The notes under the pieces are model-generated. The model was not told the origin of the DNA. It saw only the letters and a program-made list of their open reading frames with translations, and ran no database searches. A stretch of 64,000 nt of DNA from the NCBI RefSeq assembly GCF_035917575.1, contig NZ_CP109090.1, forward strand, positions 124,001 through 188,000, read 5' to 3'. The number at the start of each line of letters is the position of its first letter. Position 1 is the first letter of the stretch. Shown piece after piece: positions 1 to 7,993 of the stretch. A program made the position numbers and the translations under genes. This stretch comes from Streptomyces sp. NBC_01788. Its GTDB lineage: Bacteria > Actinomycetota > Actinomycetes > Streptomycetales > Streptomycetaceae.

Positions 1-81
1 TTGGAGTAGATCTGTCGGCTCCGGCCCCCGGCGGTGCTTGCTGCCGCCGGACCGGCGGGCGTGTCCCGATAGGGGCCTTGC
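1..81 (+). other. Probable outer part of the left non-coding end of the IS110 element
   Basis: These bases carry no gene. They include a GC-rich stem (CCGGCGG pairing with CCGCCGG around positions 30-54). They end in CCTTGC, which is repeated just after the IS4 element. Removing the IS4 and one copy of the repeat joins this stretch to 1877-1954 and recreates a hairpin (GCCTTG, loop CCCCA, CAAGGC). The inference is that this was once continuous with the sequence in front of the IS110 transposase. In that family the left end encodes a guide (bridge) RNA. Promoter and transcript are not visible. Confidence 0.4.
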
Positions 82-1870
82 CCCAAGGCCGGGAAGTTAG
101 CGTTTTCGCAGGTCACGCAAGGCCGTTGAAGGTTCGAGGCGAAAGCACAACGGAGCTCGTTGATACAGGCAGTCGACCAAGACAGCTTGTACGTGAGGAG
201 CTCCGTCGCGAGTTCATTTTGCCCTGCCGTCCGCGCTGACGGCCATCACCCGTACGGTGACCGTGGCCGCGGGACGGTTCGCACCAGGCCACTTGGGAGA
301 ACTGACCGCTGTGGTTTCGTTCGAGCTGGTGGACGCGGTTCTGGCACAGACGCGGACGGTGCAGCGGCGGCTGCGTGATCTTCCGTCGCGGGTCGGGATG
401 TACTTCCTGCTCGCGATGTGCCTGTTCCCCGAGGTTGGCTACCGGCTGGTCTGGGACAAGCTCACCGGCGGCCTGGCCGGGATGCCGGTGGCCCAGCCGA
501 GCGCGAAGGCCCTGCGGGATCTGCGGCGTCGGCTTGGGGCCGCGCCGGTGCGGTCACTGTTCGAGGTGCTTGCAGGTCCGCTGGCTCGCCCGACGACACC
601 GGGGGTGCGCTTCGGCGCTTACCGGACGGTGTCCTTCGACGGCTGCAGCTCGCTACGGGTACCCGATTCGCCCCGCAACCGGGCCTGGCTCGGGCGAACG
701 GCCCATCACGGCTATCCCACGCTGGAGCTGATGCCGCTGGTCGAGACCGGGACCAGGTCCCTGATCGGCGCGGTCTTCGGTCCCACCGACGAGGGTGAGA
801 CCGCCTATGCCCGTCGGCTGCTGCACCTGCTGGGGCCGGACATGCTGGTGCTGTGGGACAAGGGCTTCGACGCCAACGCCTTCCTCGCCCAGGTGAGCGC
901 GACCGGCGCGAAGGTCCTGGGCCGACTCCGCAGCAACCGGCGCACCCCGGTCCTGGCCCGCCTGGACGACGGCTCCTACCTGTCGGTGATTGGCACCGTC
1001 AAGGTCCGGATCATCGACGCCGAGATCACGGTGACCTGCGCCGACGGCACCGTGTTCACCGGCTCCTACCGGTTGGCCACCACCTTGACAGACGCGCGCC
1101 GGCACCCCGCAGCGGCGCTCGTCAGCCTCTATCACGAGCGCTGGGAACACGAGAGTGCGTACTACGCGCTCCGCCACACGATCCTGGCCGGCCGGAACTT
1201 TCGGTCGGGCGATCGGGCCGGTCTCGAACAGGAGGTGTGGGCCCTGCTCACGCTCTACCAAGCCCTACGGGCCGTGATGGTCGAGGCCGCCGAGTCCCTC
1301 CCCGGCACCGACCCCGACCGCTGCAGTTTCACCGTGGCTCTCCAGACCGCCCGCGACCAGGTCGTCCAGGCCACAGGGATCGTCCCGGACGAGCCCGGCT
1401 CCCTCGGGTTGATCGGCCAGCGAGTGCTGGCCCGACTCCTTGCGCCCCGCCGTCACCGAGCGAGCATCCGCAAGGTCAAGTCACCCATCTCCCGCTACAG
1501 CGAGCGACGTGACGACGGCCGCCCCGACCGCAGCCGCACCATCACCGAGCTCACCGTCACCGTCCTCGAACCCGACCCCGAACAGCAGCCTTTGCCCACG
1601 GTCTCCCGCGACGACCGCCACACCGTCCCGACCCAACGCCGACGGCACCGCGTCCTCGCGCTGCTGCAGGACGACCCGACCCGCCTATGGAGACCCGCGG
1701 AGATCGCCGCCCACTTCGGCGACATCACCCTGCACACCATGTATCGGCAGCTGTCCCGATGGGCCGAAACCGGGATTATCCACAAACTCGGTCCCGGCCT
1801 CTACGCAGCCACGGCCTGGACCTCAACGCCCTTGCCACCAGCGCAAACAGGCTAACTTCCCGGCCTTGGG
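82..1870 (+). mobile_element. IS4-family insertion sequence, apparently complete
   Basis: A perfect 20-bp inverted repeat bounds the element: positions 82-101 and 1851-1870. The 6 bp CCTTGC flank it directly on both sides (76-81 and 1871-1876) and are the likely target duplication. A single uninterrupted transposase gene fills the interior. It looks like one of the most recent insertions in the window because neither ends nor gene are damaged. Confidence 0.85.
257..1855 (+). CDS. IS4-family transposase
   Basis: This 532-residue protein is a DDE transposase of the IS4 type. It has an N-terminal IS4 domain (about residues 20-110), a first catalytic Asp in VSFDGCSS (near 127), a second in VLWDKGFD (near 200), and the family C1 signature YHERWEHE with the catalytic Glu (near 295). 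The C-terminal 90 residues look like a winged-helix DNA-binding extension. The start is GTG at 257; a later GTG at 311 is also possible. The stop lies inside the right inverted repeat region. The frame is intact, so the element could be active. Confidence 0.85.
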   Translation: MTVAAGRFAPGHLGELTAVVSFELVDAVLAQTRTVQRRLRDLPSRVGMYFLLAMCLFPEVGYRLVWDKLTGGLAGMPVAQPSAKALRDLRRRLGAAPVRSLFEVLAGPLARPTTPGVRFGAYRTVSFDGCSSLRVPDSPRNRAWLGRTAHHGYPTLELMPLVETGTRSLIGAVFGPTDEGETAYARRLLHLLGPDMLVLWDKGFDANAFLAQVSATGAKVLGRLRSNRRTPVLARLDDGSYLSVIGTVKVRIIDAEITVTCADGTVFTGSYRLATTLTDARRHPAAALVSLYHERWEHESAYYALRHTILAGRNFRSGDRAGLEQEVWALLTLYQALRAVMVEAAESLPGTDPDRCSFTVALQTARDQVVQATGIVPDEPGSLGLIGQRVLARLLAPRRHRASIRKVKSPISRYSERRDDGRPDRSRTITELTVTVLEPDPEQQPLPTVSRDDRHTVPTQRRRHRVLALLQDDPTRLWRPAEIAAHFGDITLHTMYRQLSRWAETGIIHKLGPGLYAATAWTSTPLPPAQTG

Positions 1871-1954
1871 CCTTGCCCCACAAGGCACCATCACAGTTCT
1901 GACCGCCCACCCGGCCCGGCGTCGGCCATCAGCCCCAGCCGATGAAGGAGCCGC
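1871..1954 (+). other. Inner part of the IS110 left non-coding end
   Basis: This is the gap between the IS4 right end and the IS110 transposase start. It holds CAAGGC, which can pair with GCCTTG left of the IS4 insertion, and a clear ribosome-binding site GAAGGAG at 1943-1949. IS110-family elements usually carry a structured guide RNA here; with only 84 bp left on this side, such an RNA would be split by the IS4 insertion. Confidence 0.4.
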
Positions 1955-3058
1955 GTGACCGTCACCAGCATGCCCCAGCCGACCCTGCCCGCACAGCAGG
2001 CAGCGCAGCCCGCGGAGGACGTGATCCTCGGGGTCGATACACACAAGGACGTGCACGTCGCCGCAGTGATCACCGTGCTCGGCGCACTGCTGGCTCACCA
2101 GGAGTTCCCGACCACCGCTGCCGGATACCGCCAACTCCTCGCCTGGGCACGCTCCTTCGGCATCCTGCATCGTGCCGGAGTGGAGTGCACCGGATCCTAC
2201 GGATCGGCCCTGGCACGGTTCCTGCAGCAGGAGAACATCCAGGTCATCGAGGTCAACCAGCCTGATCGTGCCACCCGGCGCAAGCGGGGCAAGACCGACG
2301 CCGTCGACGCGGACGCCGCTGCCCGCGCGGTCCTGTCCGGACGTGCCACCACCACACCCAAGACCGGTGACGGCCCGGCCGCCGACCTGCGCGTCCTCAG
2401 ACTGGCCAAGGAATCGGCCATCAAGGCCCGTACCCAGGCGATGAACCAGCTCAAAGCCGTGCTCCTGGGCGTCGATCCCGCACTCCGCGAGTCCATGTCT
2501 GGCCTCAAGAACCCGGCACTGATCGCGCGGTGCGCGGACGGCCTTGCCGACAGCGACGACGCAGCCGTGTTCACCCTCCGCCTCCTGGCCCGCCGCATCC
2601 AGCACCTGACCTGCGAGGTCAAGGAGCTCGCCCGCCGAGTTACCCAGGCCGTCCGCGAACACCGCCCGCAGCTGCTGGAACTCGTCGGCGTCGGACCCGA
2701 CAGCGCCGCAGCCCTCCTCATCGCCGCCGGCGACAACCCCGACCGGATCGCCACCGAGGCGTCATTCGCCGCTCTGTGCGGCTTCAGCCCGGTTGAACAA
2801 TCTTCCGGCAAGACCCAGCGCCGACGGCTCAACCGCGGCGGGAACCGGCAGGCCAACGCTGCCCTCTACCGCATCGTCATGACCCGCATACGCTGGGACG
2901 ACCGCACCCGCTCCTACCTGGAACGACGCACCAAACAAGGCATGTCGAAGCGCGAGATCATCCGCTGCCTCAAACGCTACGTCGCCCGCGAAATCTACCG
3001 CCACATCCAGCCGAAGATGGCCACCCCAACCCCTCCTCTGCCACTTGACGAAACATAG
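1955..3058 (+). CDS. IS110-family transposase/recombinase
   Basis: The 367-residue product is a DEDD recombinase of the IS110 family. The N-terminal RuvC-like domain shows the acidic residues in GVDTHKD (near 26), VECTGSYG (near 74) and KTDAVDADAAA (near 112). The C-terminal domain (about residues 230-350) contains ELVGVGPDSAAALL and the conserved Ser region SPVEQSSGKTQRRRLNRGG. The GTG start at 1955 is preceded by GAAGGAG at 6-bp spacing. The frame is intact. Its stop abuts an IS630 fragment, so the element seems to have landed in, or recombined next to, an IS630 transposase gene. Confidence 0.88.
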   Translation: MTVTSMPQPTLPAQQAAQPAEDVILGVDTHKDVHVAAVITVLGALLAHQEFPTTAAGYRQLLAWARSFGILHRAGVECTGSYGSALARFLQQENIQVIEVNQPDRATRRKRGKTDAVDADAAARAVLSGRATTTPKTGDGPAADLRVLRLAKESAIKARTQAMNQLKAVLLGVDPALRESMSGLKNPALIARCADGLADSDDAAVFTLRLLARRIQHLTCEVKELARRVTQAVREHRPQLLELVGVGPDSAAALLIAAGDNPDRIATEASFAALCGFSPVEQSSGKTQRRRLNRGGNRQANAALYRIVMTRIRWDDRTRSYLERRTKQGMSKREIIRCLKRYVAREIYRHIQPKMATPTPPLPLDET

Positions 3059-3368
3059 GGGCATCTACGGCACCCACAAGACGCCCGCGATCAGGGCGTG
3101 GCTGGCCAAACACTCCCGGTTTCACATGCACTTCACCCCGACCGGCTCTTCGTGGATCAACCAGGTCGAGCGGTGGTTCGGGTTCCTGGCCGACCAGATG
3201 ATCCGCCGCGGCACCCACAAGAACGTCCAGGTCCTCGAGGCCGACATCCGCCGCTGGATCAAGAACTGGAACGAGGACCCCAAGCCGTTCATCTGGACGA
3301 AGACCGCCGAAGAGATCCTCGAATCCCTCGCCCACTTCTGCCGACGGATTTCAAGCGCAGGACACTAG
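3059..3368 (+). pseudogene. IS630-family transposase, C-terminal remnant
   Basis: The reading frame encodes IYGTHKTPAIRAWLAKH followed by HFTPTGSSWINQVERWF, which includes the last catalytic Glu of IS630 DDE transposases. The N-terminal two thirds and first two Asp residues are missing. A nominal ATG at 3045 overlaps the IS110 stop and is unlikely to be a real start. It is a dead 3' remnant whose left boundary is the IS110 end. Confidence 0.75.
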
Positions 3369-4202
3369 GCCCTCGACCAGGTGCTGCGCAAGCTCGGCGG
3401 CACCGCCAGACGGTGGCGGTTCGACCGGATGGCGACCGTCTGTTACCCCTCCAGCGGCCAGGCCACCCCGACGTTCGCGGGGTCGCGATGTTCTACGGCG
3501 TCCAGGTGGCGATCTGCCCGCCGCGGGGGAAAAAAACCGCAAGGGCGTGGTGGAGAAGGCCAACCACTCGGCGGTGCAACGCTGGTGGCGCACGGTCCCC
3601 GACGGTCTCAGCGTCACGCAGGCCCGGTCTGGCGTCGACAAGCTCGCCGTCCGGATGGACGAGCGGCGCCGCAGCGTCGACGGCGTCAAGGTGACCTTCC
3701 CGACCTCGCCACGGCCGAGCAGCTGCTTGAGCTGCCCACGCTGCCGTTCCCGGCCGAGTTGGACGTCGTGCGGACCGTCAGCCCGCAGGCCCTGGTGTCC
3801 TTCGAGGGCAACCTCTACTCGGTCTCGCCCGGGATGTCGGGGATACGGGTCACCGTCCGGCAGCGGCTCGGCGAGGACTACCCGCACATCGCCACGGCGG
3901 GGAAGGCCGCCGTCGCCCGGCACCGGCTCGCGTCGCGCGGGGCCGGGCGGACGGTCCGCGACGAGGGTCATGTGATTGCGCTGGAGCGGGCGGTCCTCGC
4001 GCAGGTCAGTGACCGGGCCCCGAGCAAGACCAAGACCCCCCGCCCGCTGTCGCCCGAGGCGCTCGCTGAGGCCGAGCGGCTGCGGGGCCAGGCCGTCGGC
4101 GGGAGTCCGGCCGAGCGGGTCGTGATCAACCTTGACACCTATGCCGCCGTGGCCGACCGGCTGCGGACCGCTCCGACACCCGAGGAGGAACCCGGCGAGT
4201 GA
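3369..4202 (+). pseudogene. IS21-family transposase (IstA-like), broken 3' half
   Basis: Fragments in two frames together resemble the end of an IstA transposase: DQVLRKLGGTARRWRFDRMA at the start, VVEKANHSAVQRWWRT from about 3547, and the C-terminal SH3-like domain with TVSPQALVSFEGNLYSV from about 3770. At least two frame changes separate them (near 3480 and 3700). The N-terminal HTH and first part of the integrase core are absent. The stop at 4200-4202 overlaps the following GTG by 4 bp, the usual istA/istB coupling. Confidence 0.75.
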
Positions 4203-4290
4203 GCACATCACCGACGCAGATGAGTGAAGCGCGCCGCTACTCGCAGCTGCGGGCCCACCTCGAGGGCTTGCCCAGCCGTCCCGTCAGCGC
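4199..4290 (+). pseudogene. IS21 IstB-like helper ATPase, N-terminal stub
   Basis: A GTG at 4199 overlaps the IstA stop and begins MSTSPTQMSEARRYSQLRAH, matching the start of actinobacterial IstB proteins (YxxLRAHL). Similarity ends within about 30 residues; no Walker motif follows. This is the 5' stub of istB, cut off before the ATPase domain. Confidence 0.5.
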
Positions 4291-4386
4291 TGGGCTGGAC
4301 ACCGCGAGCCGAACAGCCCGACCGCGGCGAAGGAGGAACGGGTGCGCAGCTTCGAGACGGGATCAGACGGTCGTACGACGCGACGT

Positions 4387-4822
4387 GCACCGCTCTGGCC
4401 GCGTGTGGAGTGAGCACGCATGCGTGTCGTCCGCCGACACGAGCGAGGACCTGGTGGCTGCCTGCCCGCTGGGAGCCGAGACCCGCTGGCCCGCCCTGTA
4501 CGTCAAGGCCCGTGCGGACGGCGACCGTGCGGTGCGCACCGAGGCGTTCGACGCGATGGCTAGTGGCGTGCGGGAGCTGGCGGCCGTGGTGTGGCAGGAG
4601 ACCGAGCTGCTGCTGTGGAAGCCGCCGACGGCGTGGTTCAGCGTCAACGCCTTCTACACCATCGGCGGGCTGCGGAACTGGTACGTGAACTTCGAGCACC
4701 CCCACCGCTCGGACCGGCGATGGGTTCGACACCTTCGACCTCACCGTAGACCTGGTCGTCGGCCCCGACCTGACCAGCTGGCAGTGGCACGACGGGACCA
4801 AGGTCGAGGGGCTTTCTCGCCG
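4387..4822 (+). pseudogene. DUF402-type protein, frameshifted
   Basis: The first part reads LLLWKPPTAWFSVNAFY then RNWYVNFEHP, and after about 4712 a different frame continues with GFDTFDLTVDLVVGPDL, the expected next block of DUF402 domains (hydrolases or nucleotide-binding barrels related to FomD). One indel between about 4705 and 4720 explains this. The N-terminal part upstream is not clear. It is most likely a dead gene unless the indel is a sequencing error. Confidence 0.6.
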
Positions 4823-4935
4823 TCGTCGGCGCCGCCGCCAACTCGACCGCCGCCCGCGCAGTCGCTGCCGCCAACGCCGGGACACCCGCCCAGGCCGGGC
4901 CCGTCAAGCCCGCTGGGCGAGCCACGGGCGGCGCC

Positions 4936-5145
4936 ATGACTGCCGAGTTCGGCGCCCTCGCCGCCGTAGCCGGCGCCGTAGGCACAACCGCCGCCGCGGG
5001 CGCCTCGGCCATCAGGTCGGCGGCCGACCTGGGCCGCGAGGGCATCGGCCTTGCCTGCGACGGGGTCCGGGAAGCCAGGGCCGGCGGCGAGCGCCGCCAC
5101 GAACGGAAGATGCACGCCGCCGGGAGCGGTGGCGACGAGGGCTGA
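4936..5145 (+). CDS. Small Ala/Gly-rich hypothetical protein
   Basis: The 69-residue product begins MTAEFGALAAVAGAVGTTAA and is hydrophobic and Ala-rich for its first 35 residues, then ends in a charged Arg/Glu/His tail. The same frame is open upstream to about 4804, so this may be the end of a longer protein that included the stretch after the DUF402 remnant. The start ATG was chosen because it opens the clearly non-repetitive part. The family is not recognised. Confidence 0.35.
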   Translation: MTAEFGALAAVAGAVGTTAAAGASAIRSAADLGREGIGLACDGVREARAGGERRHERKMHAAGSGGDEG

Positions 5146-5208
5146 CCCCAGACCGAATATGACGAGGCACCCCGAGGAGCCGCTCGAATCGGCTCCCGCC
5201 GGGGCGCC

Positions 5209-5248
5209 GTCGTGTCCGGGGCCGCCGGACGGCGGCCCCGGACACGAC
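5209..5248. terminator. Strong hairpin terminator
   Basis: Two 18-bp arms (5209-5226 and 5231-5248) are perfectly complementary around a GGAC loop. It lies about 60 bp after the small Ala-rich ORF, so it could stop + strand transcripts, and it could also act on transcripts coming from the SsgA-like gene on the other strand. Confidence 0.75.
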
Positions 5249-5333
5249 GCCCCCCTTGCGCGACGGGAGGGCGGGCCGGTCCTCGGCCGTCGGAAGTTGG
5301 AATGACCGGGGGCAGTAACCGGCAGCAGCGAGT

Positions 5334-5351
5334 GTTACTGGTATCAGTAAC
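5334..5351. promoter_or_regulatory. Palindrome GTTACTG-N4-CAGTAAC
   Basis: Seven-base perfect arms are separated by GTAT. A further half-site CAGTAAC lies at 5313-5319. The layout resembles an operator for a dimeric repressor, but no promoter or start codon is obvious beside it; the nearest gene end is the SsgA-like stop at 5530. Confidence 0.35.
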
Positions 5352-5529
5352 GGTCCCGGCCGGGGGCGGCCTGGGATCAGTTCGTGGGGATCGGGCCCGT
5401 CGTTCGGTTCCGCCCGGAGAGGCATTGGGAAGGGCGGGGCCCACGGTGGTGAACAGCTCCGGATGCCGCCGCTTGAGCCGGGCGTAGGCCCTGAGGCGTG
5501 CGTTTCGTCGGCGTTGCTGCATGTTCATC

Positions 5530-5946
5530 TCAGGCCGCCCCATCCAGGAGCCGTGACAATTCGGCGTCCATATCCAGACCGGAGACTTCCTGGCCGGCCG
5601 GCACCAAGTGGTACGTCCGCCCCAGCCACTGCGCGACCACTGGGAGGGGAGCGGTGAGCCAAGCGGTCCCGTGCGGAGAGGACAGAGCAAGGTTCAGCTC
5701 GGCATCGGGCCCGGAACCGACCGGCCAGACGCGCACATTGCCTTGCCCGGTGGGCTGGTTGAGGCCCTCTGTCAGCGTGTCACGTGCCAAGGCCCAGCTG
5801 ACTTGATGGACGGTGCCGGTCTGGAAGACGATGATCGCGGCAAACGGGTCTTGGGTGGCGTAATGCAGACGAGTTGGCACCGCGAGGCGGTCGCCGGACG
5901 GAAGTACCAGCTCCATGTGCAACGTCTGGTCTACGTGATAGTGCAT
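5530..5946 (-). CDS. SsgA-family sporulation/cell-division regulator
   Basis: The 138-residue length and layout fit SsgA-like proteins (SALPs), small actinomycete proteins that guide septum and peptidoglycan events during sporulation. Features include an N-terminal HMELVLPSGDRLAVPTRLHY strand pair, DPFAAIIVF, WALARDTLTEGL, GNVRVWP and a C-terminal WLGRTYHLVP. The ATG at 5946 is preceded on the minus strand by GAGGAG. Which paralogue it is cannot be told from sequence alone. It stands alone among decayed genes but is itself intact. Confidence 0.85.
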   Translation of the reverse strand: MHYHVDQTLHMELVLPSGDRLAVPTRLHYATQDPFAAIIVFQTGTVHQVSWALARDTLTEGLNQPTGQGNVRVWPVGSGPDAELNLALSSPHGTAWLTAPLPVVAQWLGRTYHLVPAGQEVSGLDMDAELSRLLDGAA

Positions 5947-6074
5947 GGCTCGGATTGCTCCTCGAGAGCCTGGGCCGGTCGGCGCACTGCCGCCCCAACG
6001 GCCGCGGTGCGCGGAGGCCCAGGGGCGGGCCGGGCCGGCGCGCTACAAGCCGGCCCGGTGCCCACCTTGGGCGG

Positions 6075-6530
6075 TCAGTTGAAGATGCGGTGGTCGAAGC
6101 CACGGTCGTGGCTGCTCACGGAGTGCCATGCGCCGTTGTTCTTCACGTAGAACCAGTGTCCGTCGTAGCGGTACTGCCGACCGTGGTCGTTGCAGTACCA
6201 GCCGCTGCCGATCCGCACCCACTTGCGGTGGCCGTCCCAGCGAGTGTCGTGACGGTCGTGGTGGCCGTCCCAGCGAGTGTCGTGACGGTCGTGGTGGCCG
6301 TCCCAGCGAGTGTCGTCACGGTCGTGGTGGCCGTTCCAACGAGTGTCGCGATGGTCGTGGTGGTCGCCGTACTGGGTCCGGTCCGAGGAGTGGTACGCCA
6401 CAACCGCGGTGTGGTCGGCTACCTCTGCCGGCGCAGCCGAGGCGGTGCCGCCCATTGTCAGGAGGGCGCCCGCGGCGACTGCGAGTGCCGCTGCCGAGGT
6501 GACGAACCGCCGCCCGAAGTTGTGCTTCAT
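6075..6530 (-). CDS. Secreted repeat protein with His/Trp-rich 11-residue repeats
   Basis: The ATG at 6530 follows AAGGAG and opens a classic signal peptide (MKHNFGRRFVTSAAALAVAA, Ala-X-Ala near residue 32). The mature protein contains about four tandem repeats of HHDRHDTRWDG (residues about 58-100), then a C-terminal module with WVRIGSGWYCND, GHWFYVKNNGAW and HSVSSHDRGFDHRIF. The C-terminal aromatic motif looks like a small beta domain found in other Streptomyces secreted proteins. Function is unknown. The dense His and Asp could bind metal, which is inference only. Confidence 0.75.
   Translation of the reverse strand: MKHNFGRRFVTSAAALAVAAGALLTMGGTASAAPAEVADHTAVVAYHSSDRTQYGDHHDHRDTRWNGHHDRDDTRWDGHHDRHDTRWDGHHDRHDTRWDGHRKWVRIGSGWYCNDHGRQYRYDGHWFYVKNNGAWHSVSSHDRGFDHRIFN
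6229..6360 (-). repeat. Four tandem 33-bp coding repeats
   Basis: Four consecutive 33-bp units (6229, 6262, 6295, 6328) encode the 11-residue repeats of the secreted protein. Units 1 and 2 are identical and units 3 and 4 diverge slightly, which suggests recent expansion by slippage or unequal recombination. Confidence 0.9.
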
Positions 6531-6720
6531 GATCCTTCTCCTTGCTGTGCTCCGGACCTCTGGATTGAGGCTCCGCTTGGCGGCATGGGTGCCATGCATC
6601 CCTTCGAAGGGTGGGCTCCCGTACCCCGCTGTCGAGCGCCGGTTCCCGGCGTCGGCGGCCTGTCGCGCTCCCGCCCGAGCGGGCGAGAGGCGCAGGGATA
6701 GGGGATTTTTCAGCGGGTCA

Positions 6721-6916
6721 CTTCGTTCTAAGTGACCTGAAGCTGTACGCAGAGAGTTCCTTTTTGCTCGGTGGATCCCCGTACGCATTCAGCATCGTTG
6801 TTTCGATGCCTGCCAGACCATCCGGGAAACAGGTCAACCGATGGTATGGCCCTCTTCCCCTCCGTACTGGGGAAAGCCCGTGGCCCGGAGTGTGGCTGCC
6901 TGGCGAAGGATTTCGT
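6721..6916 (-). repeat. Orphan copy of a protease promoter/leader region
   Basis: Read on the minus strand, this segment aligns with the leader at 17707-17899 that precedes the trypsin-like protease. Identity by eye is roughly 80-85%, and 43 consecutive bases around the GGTTGACC motif are identical. It ends in codons for YSFRSLRTK, matching the protease N-terminus [10 protein letters not shown], but the start GTG has become GCG and the gene body is gone. Transcription from it would run toward the secreted repeat-protein gene. Confidence 0.75.
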
Positions 6917-7296
6917 AAGGGCCGGAGAAGACCCCCGGAGGAAGCCACCGAGGCGCTGTAAGCGCCCGGCCCATTCGAGGCCATGTCCAGGGATGAGGAA
7001 GACTTCTGGGCCTTTCGCCGAGTTCACACGACGGCTCCGCAAAGAGCGACGCGGGGCCCGCAGTCTCTTTCAGGGCTTCGATGGGCCGGGGTGGGCCTGG
7101 CAGTGCTCCGCATCACTGCCCATTAGTAACTCCAGTCTGGTTTTGTGATCTTACGTAAGGGGCGTCTGGGTGTCTTACGGACTGCGTGCGGACTGCTGGA
7201 ACTCTGTGCGGATCATTGGGCACCTGAAGGCCGCCCGAGTGGCGGGTCCGCACAGCCCGACCGGTTACGAGCTCGAAGGTGGTCTTGCCTCGCCGG
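6917..7296. other. Intergenic stretch without a recognised gene
   Basis: Several short frames cross this 380-bp stretch, but none has a recognisable motif or convincing ribosome-binding site. It separates the orphan leader copy from the decayed membrane-protein gene. Confidence 0.5.
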
Positions 7297-7993
7297 TCAA
7301 TGAGGAGCCGCAAGCCGCTGATACACCGTCACCCGCCGACCACGGACCTGCTCGTCAGCCACTGGCGTGAAGTACTTCTTCAGCACGGCGGTCTTCATCT
7401 TGTCCCGCTCAGCCGTCACCGGTTTCGCCACCTGCGTTGCGTCCGTCACCAGCAGTATCCGTTGCTGGGCAAGCATCGCAGCACGTATGTGATCCGGACT
7501 TGCCTCCACACCCTTCAGGGTCCCGGACTTCTCTGGGCTCTCTACGAGAGCTATGTCTCGCAGCCCGGCGATGGCGCTCGGCGAGACGGACTTGGTGTCC
7601 CGACGTGCCCACGGGATGAAGAGCACCGCACTCCCGGCCGTTCTCATCCGCCGGACGTCCGACGCTATCGCCAGGACGTCGTCCACCCTGCTTGCCGAGG
7701 ACCGCTTTGTCAGCGACACAGTCGGCCTGCTCGGGGCCGATCCAGTAGGGGGGCCGACACCACCGATCGCCAGCAGAACCGCAGGACCGATCAACATGTG
7801 CCAGGACAGCGGCGGGATCCATGACACCTGTCGGCAGCAGCCGTCGGGTTGCCGCTGCTGGCGGTGCCGCAGATCGGCCTCATCGCGTCCTTTCCCTGAT
7901 CCAGGCCCCAGTTGCGACCAGTGCATAGGGCCGACCCTCTTGCAGGTAGAACTGCACAGCCGGCAGCAGCCCGAACGCCATCCCTCCCGCAAG
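7297..7993 (-). pseudogene. Membrane glycosyltransferase-like protein, C-terminal remnant
   Basis: The minus-strand frame ending at 7297 encodes a soluble C-terminal domain (SAVLFIPWARRDTKSVSP, DIALVESPEKSGTLKGVEA, VRGRRVTVYQRL) preceded by a membrane segment (WHMLIGPAVLLAIGGVG). Another frame just upstream reads GMAFGLLPAVQFYLQEGRPY, a second hydrophobic stretch, so an indel lies near 7870-7900. The arrangement resembles the end of actinobacterial GT39-like polytopic mannosyltransferases. The rest is lost at the boundary with the IS701-derived element. Confidence 0.5.

Noticed and set aside
4644..5690. Minus-strand frame beginning MNMQQRRRNARLRAYARLKR just after the SsgA-like stop
   Set aside because: The first 25 residues look protein-like, but the frame then becomes a long GC-driven opening across unrelated genes and no stop defines a small protein, so it was not annotated.
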